Origin: Paenibacillus sp.
Lineage (GTDB): Bacteria; Bacillota; Bacilli; Paenibacillales; Paenibacillaceae
Direction: 5' to 3'
Assembly: GCA_031254035.1 (NCBI GenBank)
Contig: JAIRVF010000057.1
Location: 28,085-92,084, forward strand
DNA: 64,000 nt
The notes beneath the pieces are model-generated. The model had not been told where the DNA came from. It did no database searches and worked only from the letters and a program-made list of their open reading frames with translations. This document shows positions 33,022 to 42,103 of this stretch, one piece after another (the stretch's first letter is position 1; the number at the start of each line of letters is the position of its first letter). The translations under genes were made by a program, and so were the position numbers.

Positions 33022-34422
33022 TCAGATCCCCTTGTACATTTGCATTATATTGACGACCTGTCGATTTGGTTTGGGACAATTTGACGGCTCCATTTGTACA
33101 TTTTGCTTGGCCAATTGGCGCATGTCTGGGCCTTTGCGAGCAAAGACAAGGGCGAAGGCGATTGCAAAAAAGGTATACGTGCACAGGCTGTAATATTGGT
33201 TGGGATTAAAGTTCGCGACAATAAAATAACCAAGGAAAAGGGCTAAAGGAAACCAACCCTCCCCTTTGTATTTTTTCAAGCTCCAAACAAACAAAGCCCC
33301 AAAAGCGAAGAAAAACATCACGAATCCGAAAATCCCCTGCTCCACCAGCGCGTTCAGGAACTGGGAATGCAAAGCGATATCATCGATTCCGTGATGGAAC
33401 TGCATGTAAGGTATATACTGCCCGGCCCCAAGTCCGAACCAGAGATGCTCCCGCAGCACGCTGAACGCACCCGTAAACTGCACGAAACGGTGGGATTCCG
33501 TATCCCCACGGTCCAGGAACAGAATTTGATATAACTGATCAAAAAAGAGCTGGTATGCAATAACGGCTGCCAGGCCTGCTGCAATAATCATGCCTATTTT
33601 TTTCATAAGCCTGTATCTGTTGCCAAGCGGAGCGAAAAACAGAAAAATCAAAAACTGCACGCAAACCGATAAATAACCGATTCTCGTAAAGGTGAGGAAC
33701 AAAAATGCCGCGTTCAGCAGCATGGCGGTAAAAGCAAACAAGCTTTTGCGCTGCATAAAATAATACAGCAGCACGGGGAATAAAATCGCGCCGAGATTAC
33801 CCGCGCCGTTGCTCGCCCCAACAAAACCAACCACCCGCTTGGCGACTTTGACCCCCTCATAATAATTAATGGAGTCCTGCGCCGAAAAGAGCAGCAGCGA
33901 TTTATTCGTCGCATATTGGAGCAGGCCCAGCACCGAATTGGCAACCGAATAACATACCATACATAGAAGCAGCGTTGATGTATTAACCTGAAGCGTGCCG
34001 AGCAAATAAAACAATAAAGCCATCTGCAGCAGATTCAAGAAAAGGTTCATATGGTAGACAAACAAGCCGGCTTCGTAAATATCCAGTGTGTATCCCTGAA
34101 ATAACAGCATCAGAAGCATAAATGCAAGTGATCCGGCCGCAAGTCGAAACCTTGAACCGCTAATCCGGTCGGTTTCCAGCGCCTGAAGTTTGTTTTTTAG
34201 CATCAAATGTACCAAAAGCGACAGATTTACAATAAGCAAAACGAATACTGTAATATCCACGTGCACATTCTCATAGCCAATATCCAGCTGAATATTGCTG
34301 ACCATCGCCAGTAGTACCAGACCAAGCAGGATCCCCCCCAGCCGCTTATTTGGCAAAAAGTTCACTGTCACCAGCATTCCCGCTTGCAGCACAGGTATTA
34401 AAAAAAGCATGATTGTGAGCAT
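33022..34422 (-). CDS. O-antigen ligase/polymerase family protein (Wzy_C)
   Basis: 466 residues, about 11-12 TM segments with a larger extracytoplasmic loop at 300-345. The motif GLGAGQYIPYMQFHHGIDDIALHSQFLNALVEQGIFGFVMFF matches the Wzy_C region (loop with H-S-x-F/L-N-x-L-x-x-x-G). It probably polymerises repeat units at the outer face of the membrane. The ATG at 34422 is chosen (GAGGG at seven bases); a TTG two codons earlier opens the same frame. It follows the glycosyltransferase gene by 12 bases. Confidence 0.82.
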   Translation of the reverse strand: MLTIMLFLIPVLQAGMLVTVNFLPNKRLGGILLGLVLLAMVSNIQLDIGYENVHVDITVFVLLIVNLSLLVHLMLKNKLQALETDRISGSRFRLAAGSLAFMLLMLLFQGYTLDIYEAGLFVYHMNLFLNLLQMALLFYLLGTLQVNTSTLLLCMVCYSVANSVLGLLQYATNKSLLLFSAQDSINYYEGVKVAKRVVGFVGASNGAGNLGAILFPVLLYYFMQRKSLFAFTAMLLNAAFLFLTFTRIGYLSVCVQFLIFLFFAPLGNRYRLMKKIGMIIAAGLAAVIAYQLFFDQLYQILFLDRGDTESHRFVQFTGAFSVLREHLWFGLGAGQYIPYMQFHHGIDDIALHSQFLNALVEQGIFGFVMFFFAFGALFVWSLKKYKGEGWFPLALFLGYFIVANFNPNQYYSLCTYTFFAIAFALVFARKGPDMRQLAKQNVQMEPSNCPKPNRQVVNIMQMYKGI

Positions 34423-34434
34423 AATCAACCCTCA

Positions 34435-35697
34435 TCACTCGGATTTTACATTCCGCCCGTCCAGCATGATTTGTTCCATAAACTGAAGGATCCGCTCCGC
34501 TTGGACCTGTCGAGAAAATTGCCTACGGTCCGAAAAATCATACACTGTCTCGCTTAGCCGCTCCAGCGCCTGCGCGATTCCGTTTGCCTCGTGGCCGGCG
34601 CATTCTCCGTAGCGTCCCTGGACAAGCGCTGACAATTCACGGTCCTCCGTTACTGCAAGAATAGGCTTACAGGCGCCTATGTATTCAAAGGTTTTGCCCG
34701 GAATCGCATAGTCGCTTCCGCGCGTATGGGTTAGGATAACGGCAGCATCCGCTTCCCGAAGCAGCCTTACGGCTTGCTCATGTTCCAAGCTTCCATGAAT
34801 GTGAAGCTTGACTCCGGACTTTGCGTCAGCTGCGCTGTCCATATCACTGATCGCCTGCCTGTCAAGCAGACCGGCGATGTGAAGCTCCACATCAATCCCT
34901 TTTCGTTCGGAAAAAATCCGCAGACCTTCGATGAGCGCTTTAACATTCCTGCCTTTATAAATCGATCCGATATGCGCCAGCATCATCCGTCCTTTCGCAA
35001 GCGAAACCGGCTGGAAAACCACGCCTTCAAAGCACTCCTCGTCATAGCCGTTTTTGACAAGTTCCATCTCAAGCACCGGATTTCGGATCCGGTAATGCTG
35101 ATGGATCCCCTCGGAAACGGCAATTACGCCGCCCGCGAGCTTAGGCACCATTTGTTCAGCCTGCTTCAGCACATATTGGGGATTGCCTTCCCCGATGCTG
35201 TGATTGATAATGTCGCGGATTTCGATAATGGCCGGCAGATGCGGCGATTTCCGCTTGATATAATCCAACACGTATAAGCCGTACACATCCGGTACGGTGA
35301 CGAACACGGCCTTAATTTCCGTTTCCGAGAGCAAACGATCCAGCTCTGCATATAATGGGGCGTTCATTCGGTCGAATTTGAACTTGCTGTATTTGTAATT
35401 GCGCCATGCCGATAATATCCATTTCTGTCGGAGCATATTCTCCACATTCCGCCTAAAGGAACCATTTCTCTCTTGCGTTACCCCGCCCTTCATCGCCTGG
35501 GTCAGAATGCTGTCCGACGTTGCATATTCAAAGCTTGTGGACGCAAACCGACTGGGCTTTGTTCCGTATTTTCCGTCGTGGATCACAATCAGTTCGAACC
35601 GCTGCCGGAAATATTCCATAAGCCCCGCAAACCGAACCGATGCAACCACCGGCTCACCTTCGATATAATCCGAAACTATGATGACGGATTCTTTCAT
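34435..35697 (-). CDS. Glycosyltransferase (GT4-like)
   Basis: 420 residues, GT-B fold. The C-terminal half carries AHIGSIYKGRNVKALIEGL, LHIHGSLEHEQAVRLLREADAAVILTH and SDYAIPGKTFEYIGACKPILAV, where PGKTFEYIG corresponds to the nucleotide-sugar-binding region of GT4 enzymes. The N-terminal half has little similarity to common families. It overlaps the upstream glycosyltransferase stop by four bases (ATGA), so they are translationally coupled. Sugar specificity is not known. Confidence 0.8.
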   Translation of the reverse strand: MKESVIIVSDYIEGEPVVASVRFAGLMEYFRQRFELIVIHDGKYGTKPSRFASTSFEYATSDSILTQAMKGGVTQERNGSFRRNVENMLRQKWILSAWRNYKYSKFKFDRMNAPLYAELDRLLSETEIKAVFVTVPDVYGLYVLDYIKRKSPHLPAIIEIRDIINHSIGEGNPQYVLKQAEQMVPKLAGGVIAVSEGIHQHYRIRNPVLEMELVKNGYDEECFEGVVFQPVSLAKGRMMLAHIGSIYKGRNVKALIEGLRIFSERKGIDVELHIAGLLDRQAISDMDSAADAKSGVKLHIHGSLEHEQAVRLLREADAAVILTHTRGSDYAIPGKTFEYIGACKPILAVTEDRELSALVQGRYGECAGHEANGIAQALERLSETVYDFSDRRQFSRQVQAERILQFMEQIMLDGRNVKSE

Positions 35698-36815
35698 CCC
35701 GTATCCGCCTCCTTGTCATTTAGGCCTAGCAGCCGTTCATAACCTTGGACAGTCAAATCCGCCGCCCGTTCCCAGGTATATTCCGATATAATCCGGTTTT
35801 GCAGCCGCTCATTATAAGGAGCGCCAAAGGCTTCAGTGACGGCTCTGCGGATGCTTTCCACATCCCCAGGTTCGCAATAAAAAGCGTCATCTCCAAAATA
35901 TTCCGTGGTCGTTCCTCTGGTCGTCGCAACGATATTGCATCCGCTGACCGCAGCCTCTAGCGACACCAGACCAGGGGTATCATACCAGCTGGGGAGCACG
36001 TGGACTTTCGCCCGTTCATACAGCGTCTGCAGGTCGCGATGGTCCACTTCATCCATAATTTCGATGTTGTCCTTTCGGATCGCTTTTTTCATCGCCTCAA
36101 AATATTTCCGCTGCGTCTCATGCGCTGTACCCGCAAGGATCAGTTTATAAGGCAAGTCATTAAACGCCCGGATCAAATTCAACTGATTTTTCCGAGGTTC
36201 GAATCTCCCCACGCACAAAACCGTCTCCCGCGACGTTTTCGGATCATACGAAAAAATGCGGGCATCAATCGCATTCGGCACCACCAAATAACGCAGCTGT
36301 TTCGCAGGTTTGAAGATGCTTCGGATGAGCTCTACCTCTCCCACGCCATTGGGCAGAAGCAGATCCGCCTGATCCAGAATCTCACGCTGCAGCCTTGTAT
36401 AGCCCTGCCTGATCAGCCGCAAGGTTCCTTCATGTTTCTCACCGTCGATATAATAACGGTAAAGCGCCCTCAGCTTTTCCATGTCATCGTAACGGATCAT
36501 GCGGTTGATCATTTTACGCAGCCCGATCTGGCCTTGCCGCTCAAACTCCGCGCTTCTCCAGAATATGGTGGAGAGGGCGACTTTTTTATGCTGATCTTTG
36601 GCATTGTTTATGAATAGGATGGTTTCCTGAGGCCGCAACATATTAAATACATGCACAAGATCATAAGCGGACAGATCCGCCTTCGGATCGCTGTTAATGT
36701 CAATCCGGATGCCGGAGAACCGGTTCTCGATAAATTCCTTGGTTTTCAACAGCTGGACGGTATCCCCGCCTTTGCGAGTAAAGATATTATATCTGGTTTG
36801 ATAAAGCACCCTCAT
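35694..36815 (-). CDS. Glycosyltransferase family 4
   Basis: 373 residues of GT-B fold. LCVGRFEPRKNQLNLIRAFNDLPYKLILAG is the typical GT4 phosphate/nucleotide-binding block, and VHVLPSWYDTPGLVSLEAAVSGCNIVATTRGTTTEYFGDDAFYCEP is the E-x7-E-type donor motif. It lies between the deacetylase-like gene and another glycosyltransferase. The RBS AAAGGAGAA is six bases before the ATG. Its sugar donor is unknown. Confidence 0.88.
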   Translation of the reverse strand: MRVLYQTRYNIFTRKGGDTVQLLKTKEFIENRFSGIRIDINSDPKADLSAYDLVHVFNMLRPQETILFINNAKDQHKKVALSTIFWRSAEFERQGQIGLRKMINRMIRYDDMEKLRALYRYYIDGEKHEGTLRLIRQGYTRLQREILDQADLLLPNGVGEVELIRSIFKPAKQLRYLVVPNAIDARIFSYDPKTSRETVLCVGRFEPRKNQLNLIRAFNDLPYKLILAGTAHETQRKYFEAMKKAIRKDNIEIMDEVDHRDLQTLYERAKVHVLPSWYDTPGLVSLEAAVSGCNIVATTRGTTTEYFGDDAFYCEPGDVESIRRAVTEAFGAPYNERLQNRIISEYTWERAADLTVQGYERLLGLNDKEADTG

Positions 36816-36842
36816 GACGCCTTCTCCTTTACGTAAATCATG

Positions 36843-38048
36843 CTATATTCCGTGCGTTATGACATAATCCCCTTCCATTACCGGTACGTTGGCTGTTCCC
36901 TTCCACACATTCATATTGCGGCCATCCGGAAGCTGAAGCCGGAAAGGACGACGCTCGCTAAAGCTCAAAGATAGCAGTTTGTCCCGATCTTTGGCCTCAT
37001 GCTTTAATGCAAACCGGCTTTCCGCAAACCGTTCGACCGTAATGCGATCGCGCATATTGACGTAATCGGCTAGCTCTGTCCCCGTGCAGTACCATACGTT
37101 TTTTCCTTTGACATAGCTGAAAATTTGGAGAAGGCTCTCGCGGTCGTCAAAAATATTCGGGCTTTGCCTGCGGCCATCATCACGCGAAGGCGCAATATGC
37201 TCCTGTACGCTGATGACCAGCCGATGCTTCAGGAGATAATCGATTTCCCGCAGCTTCCACTTGATAAAAGTCGGTTTTAACATCCGCTTGATCCGGTCCT
37301 TCGGTGATGTTCGGGCATGGTAGAGTCCGTTCAAAAGCGCGCCGTTTACCGTCGACGGAATATCTAGCACGCCGTTTTGGCCAAAACGCTTCACATCATA
37401 ATTGCTAAGCCGATCCGAATCCAATCCGCAGGACGGGTCCTCGCTTCCGTCTGCCCGTCCGCGATTCCAGTATCGGCACCACCATGCAAATCCGTATTCA
37501 TCGATGCTTTGATCAGAGAACCCGTTGCTGGTATAACCGCAATATTTACCGCCTGAAGGTTTCACCTCAACTGCATCCTCGAATATCCCTACGCCCTCAT
37601 CTATGCGGTGCAGCGCCTCGTCCAAGCTGGCAAAAGACGCCCATTCTTGAACAAAATCCTTTGCTTCCTCGCCAACGATGCCATGTGTTGTCCCATGGTA
37701 AGCAAGCTCATAATTGGGATGCTGGTGGATTGACCGAAAGAAAACCTTGCTATCCTCATCCGCGTTGATTGGCTGAGCAGTCATTGTGCAGATCGGATTT
37801 TGGATCATGCCAACGCGGGCCCCAACCGGCACGAAAAAAGTGACCTTTACTTCGGGGTAATACTTCAGGATCTCTTCCTGCAAAAAACGAAATGAGGACC
37901 GGTCCTCCTCCTTGAAGAACCCCCAGTCCTCACCCCAATCCAAGCTGCCGTCGCCATTCGTATCCACCCATGCATTGGCAAGATCATCGATCATAAACAG
38001 TACGGGCGAATCCGCGCCGTTAAACCATTTACTTCGGTTGATGTGCAT
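36843..38048 (-). CDS. Polysaccharide-deacetylase-like protein with Ca-loop insertion
   Basis: 401 residues without signal peptide. The NodB-like order is visible: VLFMIDDLANAW (first Asp pair), VKVTFFVPVGARVG, YELAYHGTTHG (two His of the metal site), SGGKYCGYTS and LVISVQEHIAP (late catalytic His). An insertion right after the first motif, DTNGDGSLDWGED, matches an EF-hand/dockerin type calcium loop. The family hydrolyses N- or O-acetyl groups on sugars; the last 80 residues are beta-rich with no clear family. It overlaps the upstream acyltransferase gene by 20 bases and has an AAGGAGAA ribosome site. Confidence 0.65.
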   Translation of the reverse strand: MHINRSKWFNGADSPVLFMIDDLANAWVDTNGDGSLDWGEDWGFFKEEDRSSFRFLQEEILKYYPEVKVTFFVPVGARVGMIQNPICTMTAQPINADEDSKVFFRSIHQHPNYELAYHGTTHGIVGEEAKDFVQEWASFASLDEALHRIDEGVGIFEDAVEVKPSGGKYCGYTSNGFSDQSIDEYGFAWWCRYWNRGRADGSEDPSCGLDSDRLSNYDVKRFGQNGVLDIPSTVNGALLNGLYHARTSPKDRIKRMLKPTFIKWKLREIDYLLKHRLVISVQEHIAPSRDDGRRQSPNIFDDRESLLQIFSYVKGKNVWYCTGTELADYVNMRDRITVERFAESRFALKHEAKDRDKLLSLSFSERRPFRLQLPDGRNMNVWKGTANVPVMEGDYVITHGI

Positions 38049-39183
38049 GTATACTTCTCCTTGATTCCAATATTGCTCCTCCCGATATGTTGCCTAGCTT
38101 CTTCCGCTTCACCGGAAACAGCGACCGGATGCCTTCCTTATTCATCTGCAGCAGCGTCCAGGCCTTCAGCAATTTACTGCCGCGGTCCCGGCTGATCAAA
38201 CGGATGTGGTGGCCCAGCCTGACTCTATCAGCCCAGAAAAATTTGTATTCCTGAGCGCCGCTCATAAAGTCGATTTCTTCGGCTCCGCTGTTCAGATAAT
38301 GTTCCATCACCCTGTTCAGCAGAACAAGCCCCACGCCATACTCCATATACTGCTGGGAGAAGGATGTGATATACAGGTATACTTTGCTTCTATAACTAAA
38401 GGTAAGCATGGCCGAAGCAATGCTCCCGCCGATTTCGAGATAAGAAAAATGCGCACAATTCATTGACGCCAGCTTCGGTACGATTTCCCTATAAAAATCA
38501 TTTTCCATCGGGTTTTTGAACAGGCTGTCCTCCCACCGCCGTTTGTGCATCTCCAAAAAGCTGCCCAAAATGCAGTCATCTACAGGAACATGAACCTCCA
38601 GCTTAATGTTATGCTCCCTGCTTAATTTCCGTTCTTTGCGCTGGATTGCCTTGATTCTCCCCGAAGCTAGCTGATTCTGGTGAAATGAAGCCATGTCCAG
38701 ATACGGTATAACCGACTTCGACTCTGAGAACACATCGAATGAGCCGCCAAAAACTTCCCGAATAAGCCCCATAACCGGATGCAATGAATGAAGATTGTAT
38801 AAATCGATCCAATCCCACTCCTGCTGATGTTCCTTCAGCGTCTTGGCGATTTCCTTCAGCAATTTTACTTTGCTGTATTTCCGATGCAGGAAAAAGCTGC
38901 CCGTCTCCCCGGTTCCGGAGACGATGAACTGCAGCGATCTTACACGGGTCCACTTGATTTTTTGCTTGGCAATGCACATCGGGGCAATGGCGACACATTG
39001 TTCCCGGTCGGTGATGATAACAATGAACAGCTCATGTTCCTCGTTAAACATATGGCTTAGATAGGAATCCAGCCATTCCCAGGTATCGAAAATTTCCGCT
39101 TTTTCCAGATGATCTATCAATTGCTTCCAAGCCGGTTCCCAAGGAGCTAAGTCTTCAGCCTTTCGCACAATCACTGTATTCAT
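38029..39183 (-). CDS. GNAT/BioF2-type (FemAB-like) acyltransferase, copy 2
   Basis: 384 residues with the double-GNAT BioF2/FemAB-like domain: IFDTWEWLDSYLSHM at the start, RIKAIQRKERKLSREHN mid-protein, and SYLEIGGSIASAMLTF then VGLVLLNRVMEHYLNSGAEEIDFMSGAQEYKFFWAD at the end. The last motif is shared with the paralogue at 39498-40616. In EPS loci this family transfers an acyl or aminoacyl group to a sugar of the repeat unit. It lies at the end of the first half of the locus; a 293-bp repeat separates it from its paralogue. The RBS is GGAGTG. Confidence 0.8.
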   Translation of the reverse strand: MNTVIVRKAEDLAPWEPAWKQLIDHLEKAEIFDTWEWLDSYLSHMFNEEHELFIVIITDREQCVAIAPMCIAKQKIKWTRVRSLQFIVSGTGETGSFFLHRKYSKVKLLKEIAKTLKEHQQEWDWIDLYNLHSLHPVMGLIREVFGGSFDVFSESKSVIPYLDMASFHQNQLASGRIKAIQRKERKLSREHNIKLEVHVPVDDCILGSFLEMHKRRWEDSLFKNPMENDFYREIVPKLASMNCAHFSYLEIGGSIASAMLTFSYRSKVYLYITSFSQQYMEYGVGLVLLNRVMEHYLNSGAEEIDFMSGAQEYKFFWADRVRLGHHIRLISRDRGSKLLKAWTLLQMNKEGIRSLFPVKRKKLGNISGGAILESRRSIHAHQPK

Positions 39184-39206
39184 GAGTACACTCCATATTT
39201 TTTTAT

Positions 39207-39499
39207 AAGAGGTTGTTCAAAAAGTCCGCTTTTGATCACGAAGTAAATCGGGAAGCTGGTTCGACATCGAATCTTGAATTCAGCCGGGCCTAAGCAGATG
39301 CTTTCGAAGTATGTTTCCTTCGGAAACATTTGAGGTGCTCACGTACCCACAACAAGCAGATGCTTTCGAAGTCGTTTTCTACAAAAACGTTTAGCTCCGC
39401 TCCTCAGTCCCTAGCTTTATCCAATTCAAGCGTTTTGAAAAAACGCACATCGAAAGCATAAGCTTTGGTGCTGAAAACCGGCCTTTTTGAACACGCACT
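39207..39499 (-). repeat. 293-bp MITE-like interspersed repeat, copy 2 (inverted)
   Basis: Same length and ends as copy 1, in opposite orientation: left AAGAGGTT then GTTCAAAAAGTCCGCTTTT at 39215, right end GGCCTTTTTGAAC at 39492 then ACGCACT. It fills the gap between the two acyltransferase genes of the EPS locus. It differs from copy 1 at scattered positions, mostly substitutions that tend to keep the small hairpins paired. Confidence 0.85.
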
Positions 39500-40616
39500 A
39501 TAAGGCATTTTTTAATTCCTTAACAGCCCGGATAATTTCCCTCGATTGATTCAGCAGCCGCAGCAATTTCGTTTGCTGACTGGATTCATTCCACATCACA
39601 AATGAATAGCTGACCGAAAAGTGATTCGCCCATCGGAATTTCCAGGGATAAGTGCCAGCGCCGAAATCGATCTGCTTCGCGCAGCTGCCGGAAAACAGGC
39701 TTTCGATCATTTCCATCAACAGTACGTCCGAAATGCCGTGGTAATTCGAATATTTCGGAGAATATCCCGTGTTCCAGCCATACAAAACATCTCGATAAAG
39801 ATAACAGCATTTATACATGATGATTTCGCCGTCTTCCGATTCCAGGTAAAAAAACAAAATCCGGTCATTTCCCTTGAACAGCTCTCTCAGGAATGTTTCA
39901 TTGGCTTTGTCTTCGAATAAACTCCCCCGTTCCGTCCGTCCCTTTACCTCATGCAGATATTTCTTCTCCAGCTGATGGATATTAGCGATTTGCTCGTACA
40001 TATTGTCACTTTCGCTGGCTCTGACAATTTTGAAGCGATAACCCGTGGCCTGCCGCAATTTAACCCGTTTACGCCTGAGCTTGGTATTGATCATTTCTTT
40101 TTCAAACTGTTCGTACGATTCAAAATCACCGCTATTAATCCGGTTGCAGGTAGTCAAATACTGCGTATGCTTGCTGTACCGGTCATGCCGCATGATGTAC
40201 TGCAGCAGTTGGGTATTCATCTGGAGATGGGTCAATTCGATTTTGTCCCACTTCTCCGAATTTTCCTCGATCGTATGGAATAATTCCCGGATGAGAGCGG
40301 ATGCCTTGAATTTGCTGGAATCGATGATGAAGTTAAAATAATCCCCTTTTCCGAGAAAGCTAAGCACCCTACATTTCACAATTTTTTTGTCGATGCAGCG
40401 GATCATCAGTGGCGCGATGGCTACCATCATATTGTCGCGGTAGTGACAAAGGATAAACAATTGCTTGTCACAGCCGTTGCCAAATGTTTGCCACCAAAAA
40501 TAATTAAATTCAAATGTGCTGTAATATGTGGCGTCCGGGTCCTGTTTCGTCAGCCGTTCCCAATCCTCCCGTATGGCGAGAAATCCGTCCACATCGGTAA
40601 TAATTTTGGTATTCAT
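39498..40616 (-). CDS. GNAT/BioF2-type (FemAB-like) acyltransferase, copy 1
   Basis: 372 residues, same family as the neighbour at 38029-39183: TYYSTFEFNYFWWQTFG N-terminal, LRRKRVKLRQATGYRFKIVRA mid-protein, then YLESEDGEIIMYKCCYLYR and SDVLLMEMIESLFSGSCAKQIDFGAGTYPWKFRWAN. It is divergent in sequence, so likely modifies a different position or uses a different acyl donor. The start overlaps the flippase stop (ATGA), showing coupling. The last two bases overlap the outer flank of the repeat element, so the insertion lies directly at the gene end. Confidence 0.8.
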   Translation of the reverse strand: MNTKIITDVDGFLAIREDWERLTKQDPDATYYSTFEFNYFWWQTFGNGCDKQLFILCHYRDNMMVAIAPLMIRCIDKKIVKCRVLSFLGKGDYFNFIIDSSKFKASALIRELFHTIEENSEKWDKIELTHLQMNTQLLQYIMRHDRYSKHTQYLTTCNRINSGDFESYEQFEKEMINTKLRRKRVKLRQATGYRFKIVRASESDNMYEQIANIHQLEKKYLHEVKGRTERGSLFEDKANETFLRELFKGNDRILFFYLESEDGEIIMYKCCYLYRDVLYGWNTGYSPKYSNYHGISDVLLMEMIESLFSGSCAKQIDFGAGTYPWKFRWANHFSVSYSFVMWNESSQQTKLLRLLNQSREIIRAVKELKNAL

Positions 40617-42103
40617 GATTCGGATCCCACTCTTTCCATGGTCATTTTTTTGGATTTACGGTTCAAAATGGACAACAGATCTCCTAATAGCTCATGCTTG
40701 TCAATAAATTTAAAGAGAAGGCTGCAAACGATGAAAGTCAGAATCAGTAAAATATTGAGGCCTATTTCGAGCGGGAGCGATTGCGATAGCTGCTTGAATA
40801 CGGTATGCAGGGCATAAACCGGCACATACAGGATCAAATATTTATACGGGTAAAAAATACTTAGTCCAAGCGGATAATACTTGGATCCGTAATGATAGAA
40901 CACTGCATTCGTCACCGCATAGGAGATCACCGTTGCCAAGGCCGAGCCGTAGATCCCGAGCCATGGTATCAACACAAGATTGCATATAACGTTGATTAGG
41001 GCTGCAAGTATGGATATCAGGTAATTAATCCTCATTTTATTCGCGATATGCAGACCCAGGGAATAAAAAGCAACGCTACCTGACAAGAAATATGATAAAG
41101 AGATCAACGGAATTATTAATCCGGCCGCGGCGTATTCTTCCGTGGCCACCAGTCTTACCGCCACATCAGCGAAAAGGGATAGTCCCAAAACGCATAACCA
41201 GCCGATGAAATTGTAAATCCGGAACATCTTCCTGATTTTCCCTGCCCCATCCGCATCCTTGTAAGCCTTGAATTTAAAGGCAGTGAATACCGACATAAAA
41301 GGAGTGATGAATGCCGGATTGATCAGCATGCCGATTTTATATCCGATGGAATATATTGCGACCGAGGATAAATTCATATATCCCTTGATCAAAAAGCGGT
41401 CGCTTAAACCGAGCACCCAAGCGGAGATATCCCCCAGCAGCAGGCCGGTACCGTATCTCAGCATATAGCGCAATGGTTCACGCTTCAGCGTAAAACGAAA
41501 GGTTCTAAGATTAAGCAGAAACAGCGCCCCAAACACAAGCGCATTCGCAAGCAGTTGGGACATTAAGATGCCAGTGACACCCCGCTGCTGATCAAGAAAA
41601 AAATACAGGGCAAACATTAGAGAGGATATAACAACCGAGAACTGAATGCCGCTTGATTTCAGTGCTTTAAACTGCATAGAGTAAAAGCTAGAGTAGATCA
41701 GATTCAGGCATGAAAATACCGAAATCATCACCACGAATGGTATGAACAGGACGGCATCGGCGCTTCGATTGAATACAAGCGGTGAAATCAATGGGCTTAA
41801 CGCCCAGGCCCCTCCGATACATGCGGCCCCCCACAACATGGCAAACGTCAGCGCCGTATTCCGCAGCTCCCGCTTATTGTCGAATTCGTTAAAAAAGCGG
41901 ATCATTCCGGAATGAACACCCAAGGCAATGATTAGCGCAAGCAGCATCTGAACGCTGATGATGAGATCGTATTGACCGAATTGCTCCTGCGACAAATTCC
42001 TTGTGTACAATGGAATAAGAAGCAGATTAACAAGCTGCGTCAAGACCGAGGAGCAGAAGTAAACCACCCCGCTCGACAGCATTTTGGGGTTATCGGTTGG
42101 CAC
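40613..42103 (-). CDS. Polysaccharide flippase (Wzx/MATE-like)
   Basis: 496 residues with 12-14 TM segments and the classical Wzx N-terminus VVYFCSSVLTQLVNLLLIPLYTRNLSQEQFGQYDLI. It moves undecaprenyl-linked repeat units across the membrane for polymerisation by a Wzy. The C-terminal TM region ends LLFKFIDKHELLGDLLS. It starts with GTG at 42103 inside the end of the upstream glycosyltransferase gene (14-base overlap) and has only a weak ribosome site, so it depends on coupled translation. Confidence 0.88.
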   Translation of the reverse strand: MPTDNPKMLSSGVVYFCSSVLTQLVNLLLIPLYTRNLSQEQFGQYDLIISVQMLLALIIALGVHSGMIRFFNEFDNKRELRNTALTFAMLWGAACIGGAWALSPLISPLVFNRSADAVLFIPFVVMISVFSCLNLIYSSFYSMQFKALKSSGIQFSVVISSLMFALYFFLDQQRGVTGILMSQLLANALVFGALFLLNLRTFRFTLKREPLRYMLRYGTGLLLGDISAWVLGLSDRFLIKGYMNLSSVAIYSIGYKIGMLINPAFITPFMSVFTAFKFKAYKDADGAGKIRKMFRIYNFIGWLCVLGLSLFADVAVRLVATEEYAAAGLIIPLISLSYFLSGSVAFYSLGLHIANKMRINYLISILAALINVICNLVLIPWLGIYGSALATVISYAVTNAVFYHYGSKYYPLGLSIFYPYKYLILYVPVYALHTVFKQLSQSLPLEIGLNILLILTFIVCSLLFKFIDKHELLGDLLSILNRKSKKMTMERVGSES

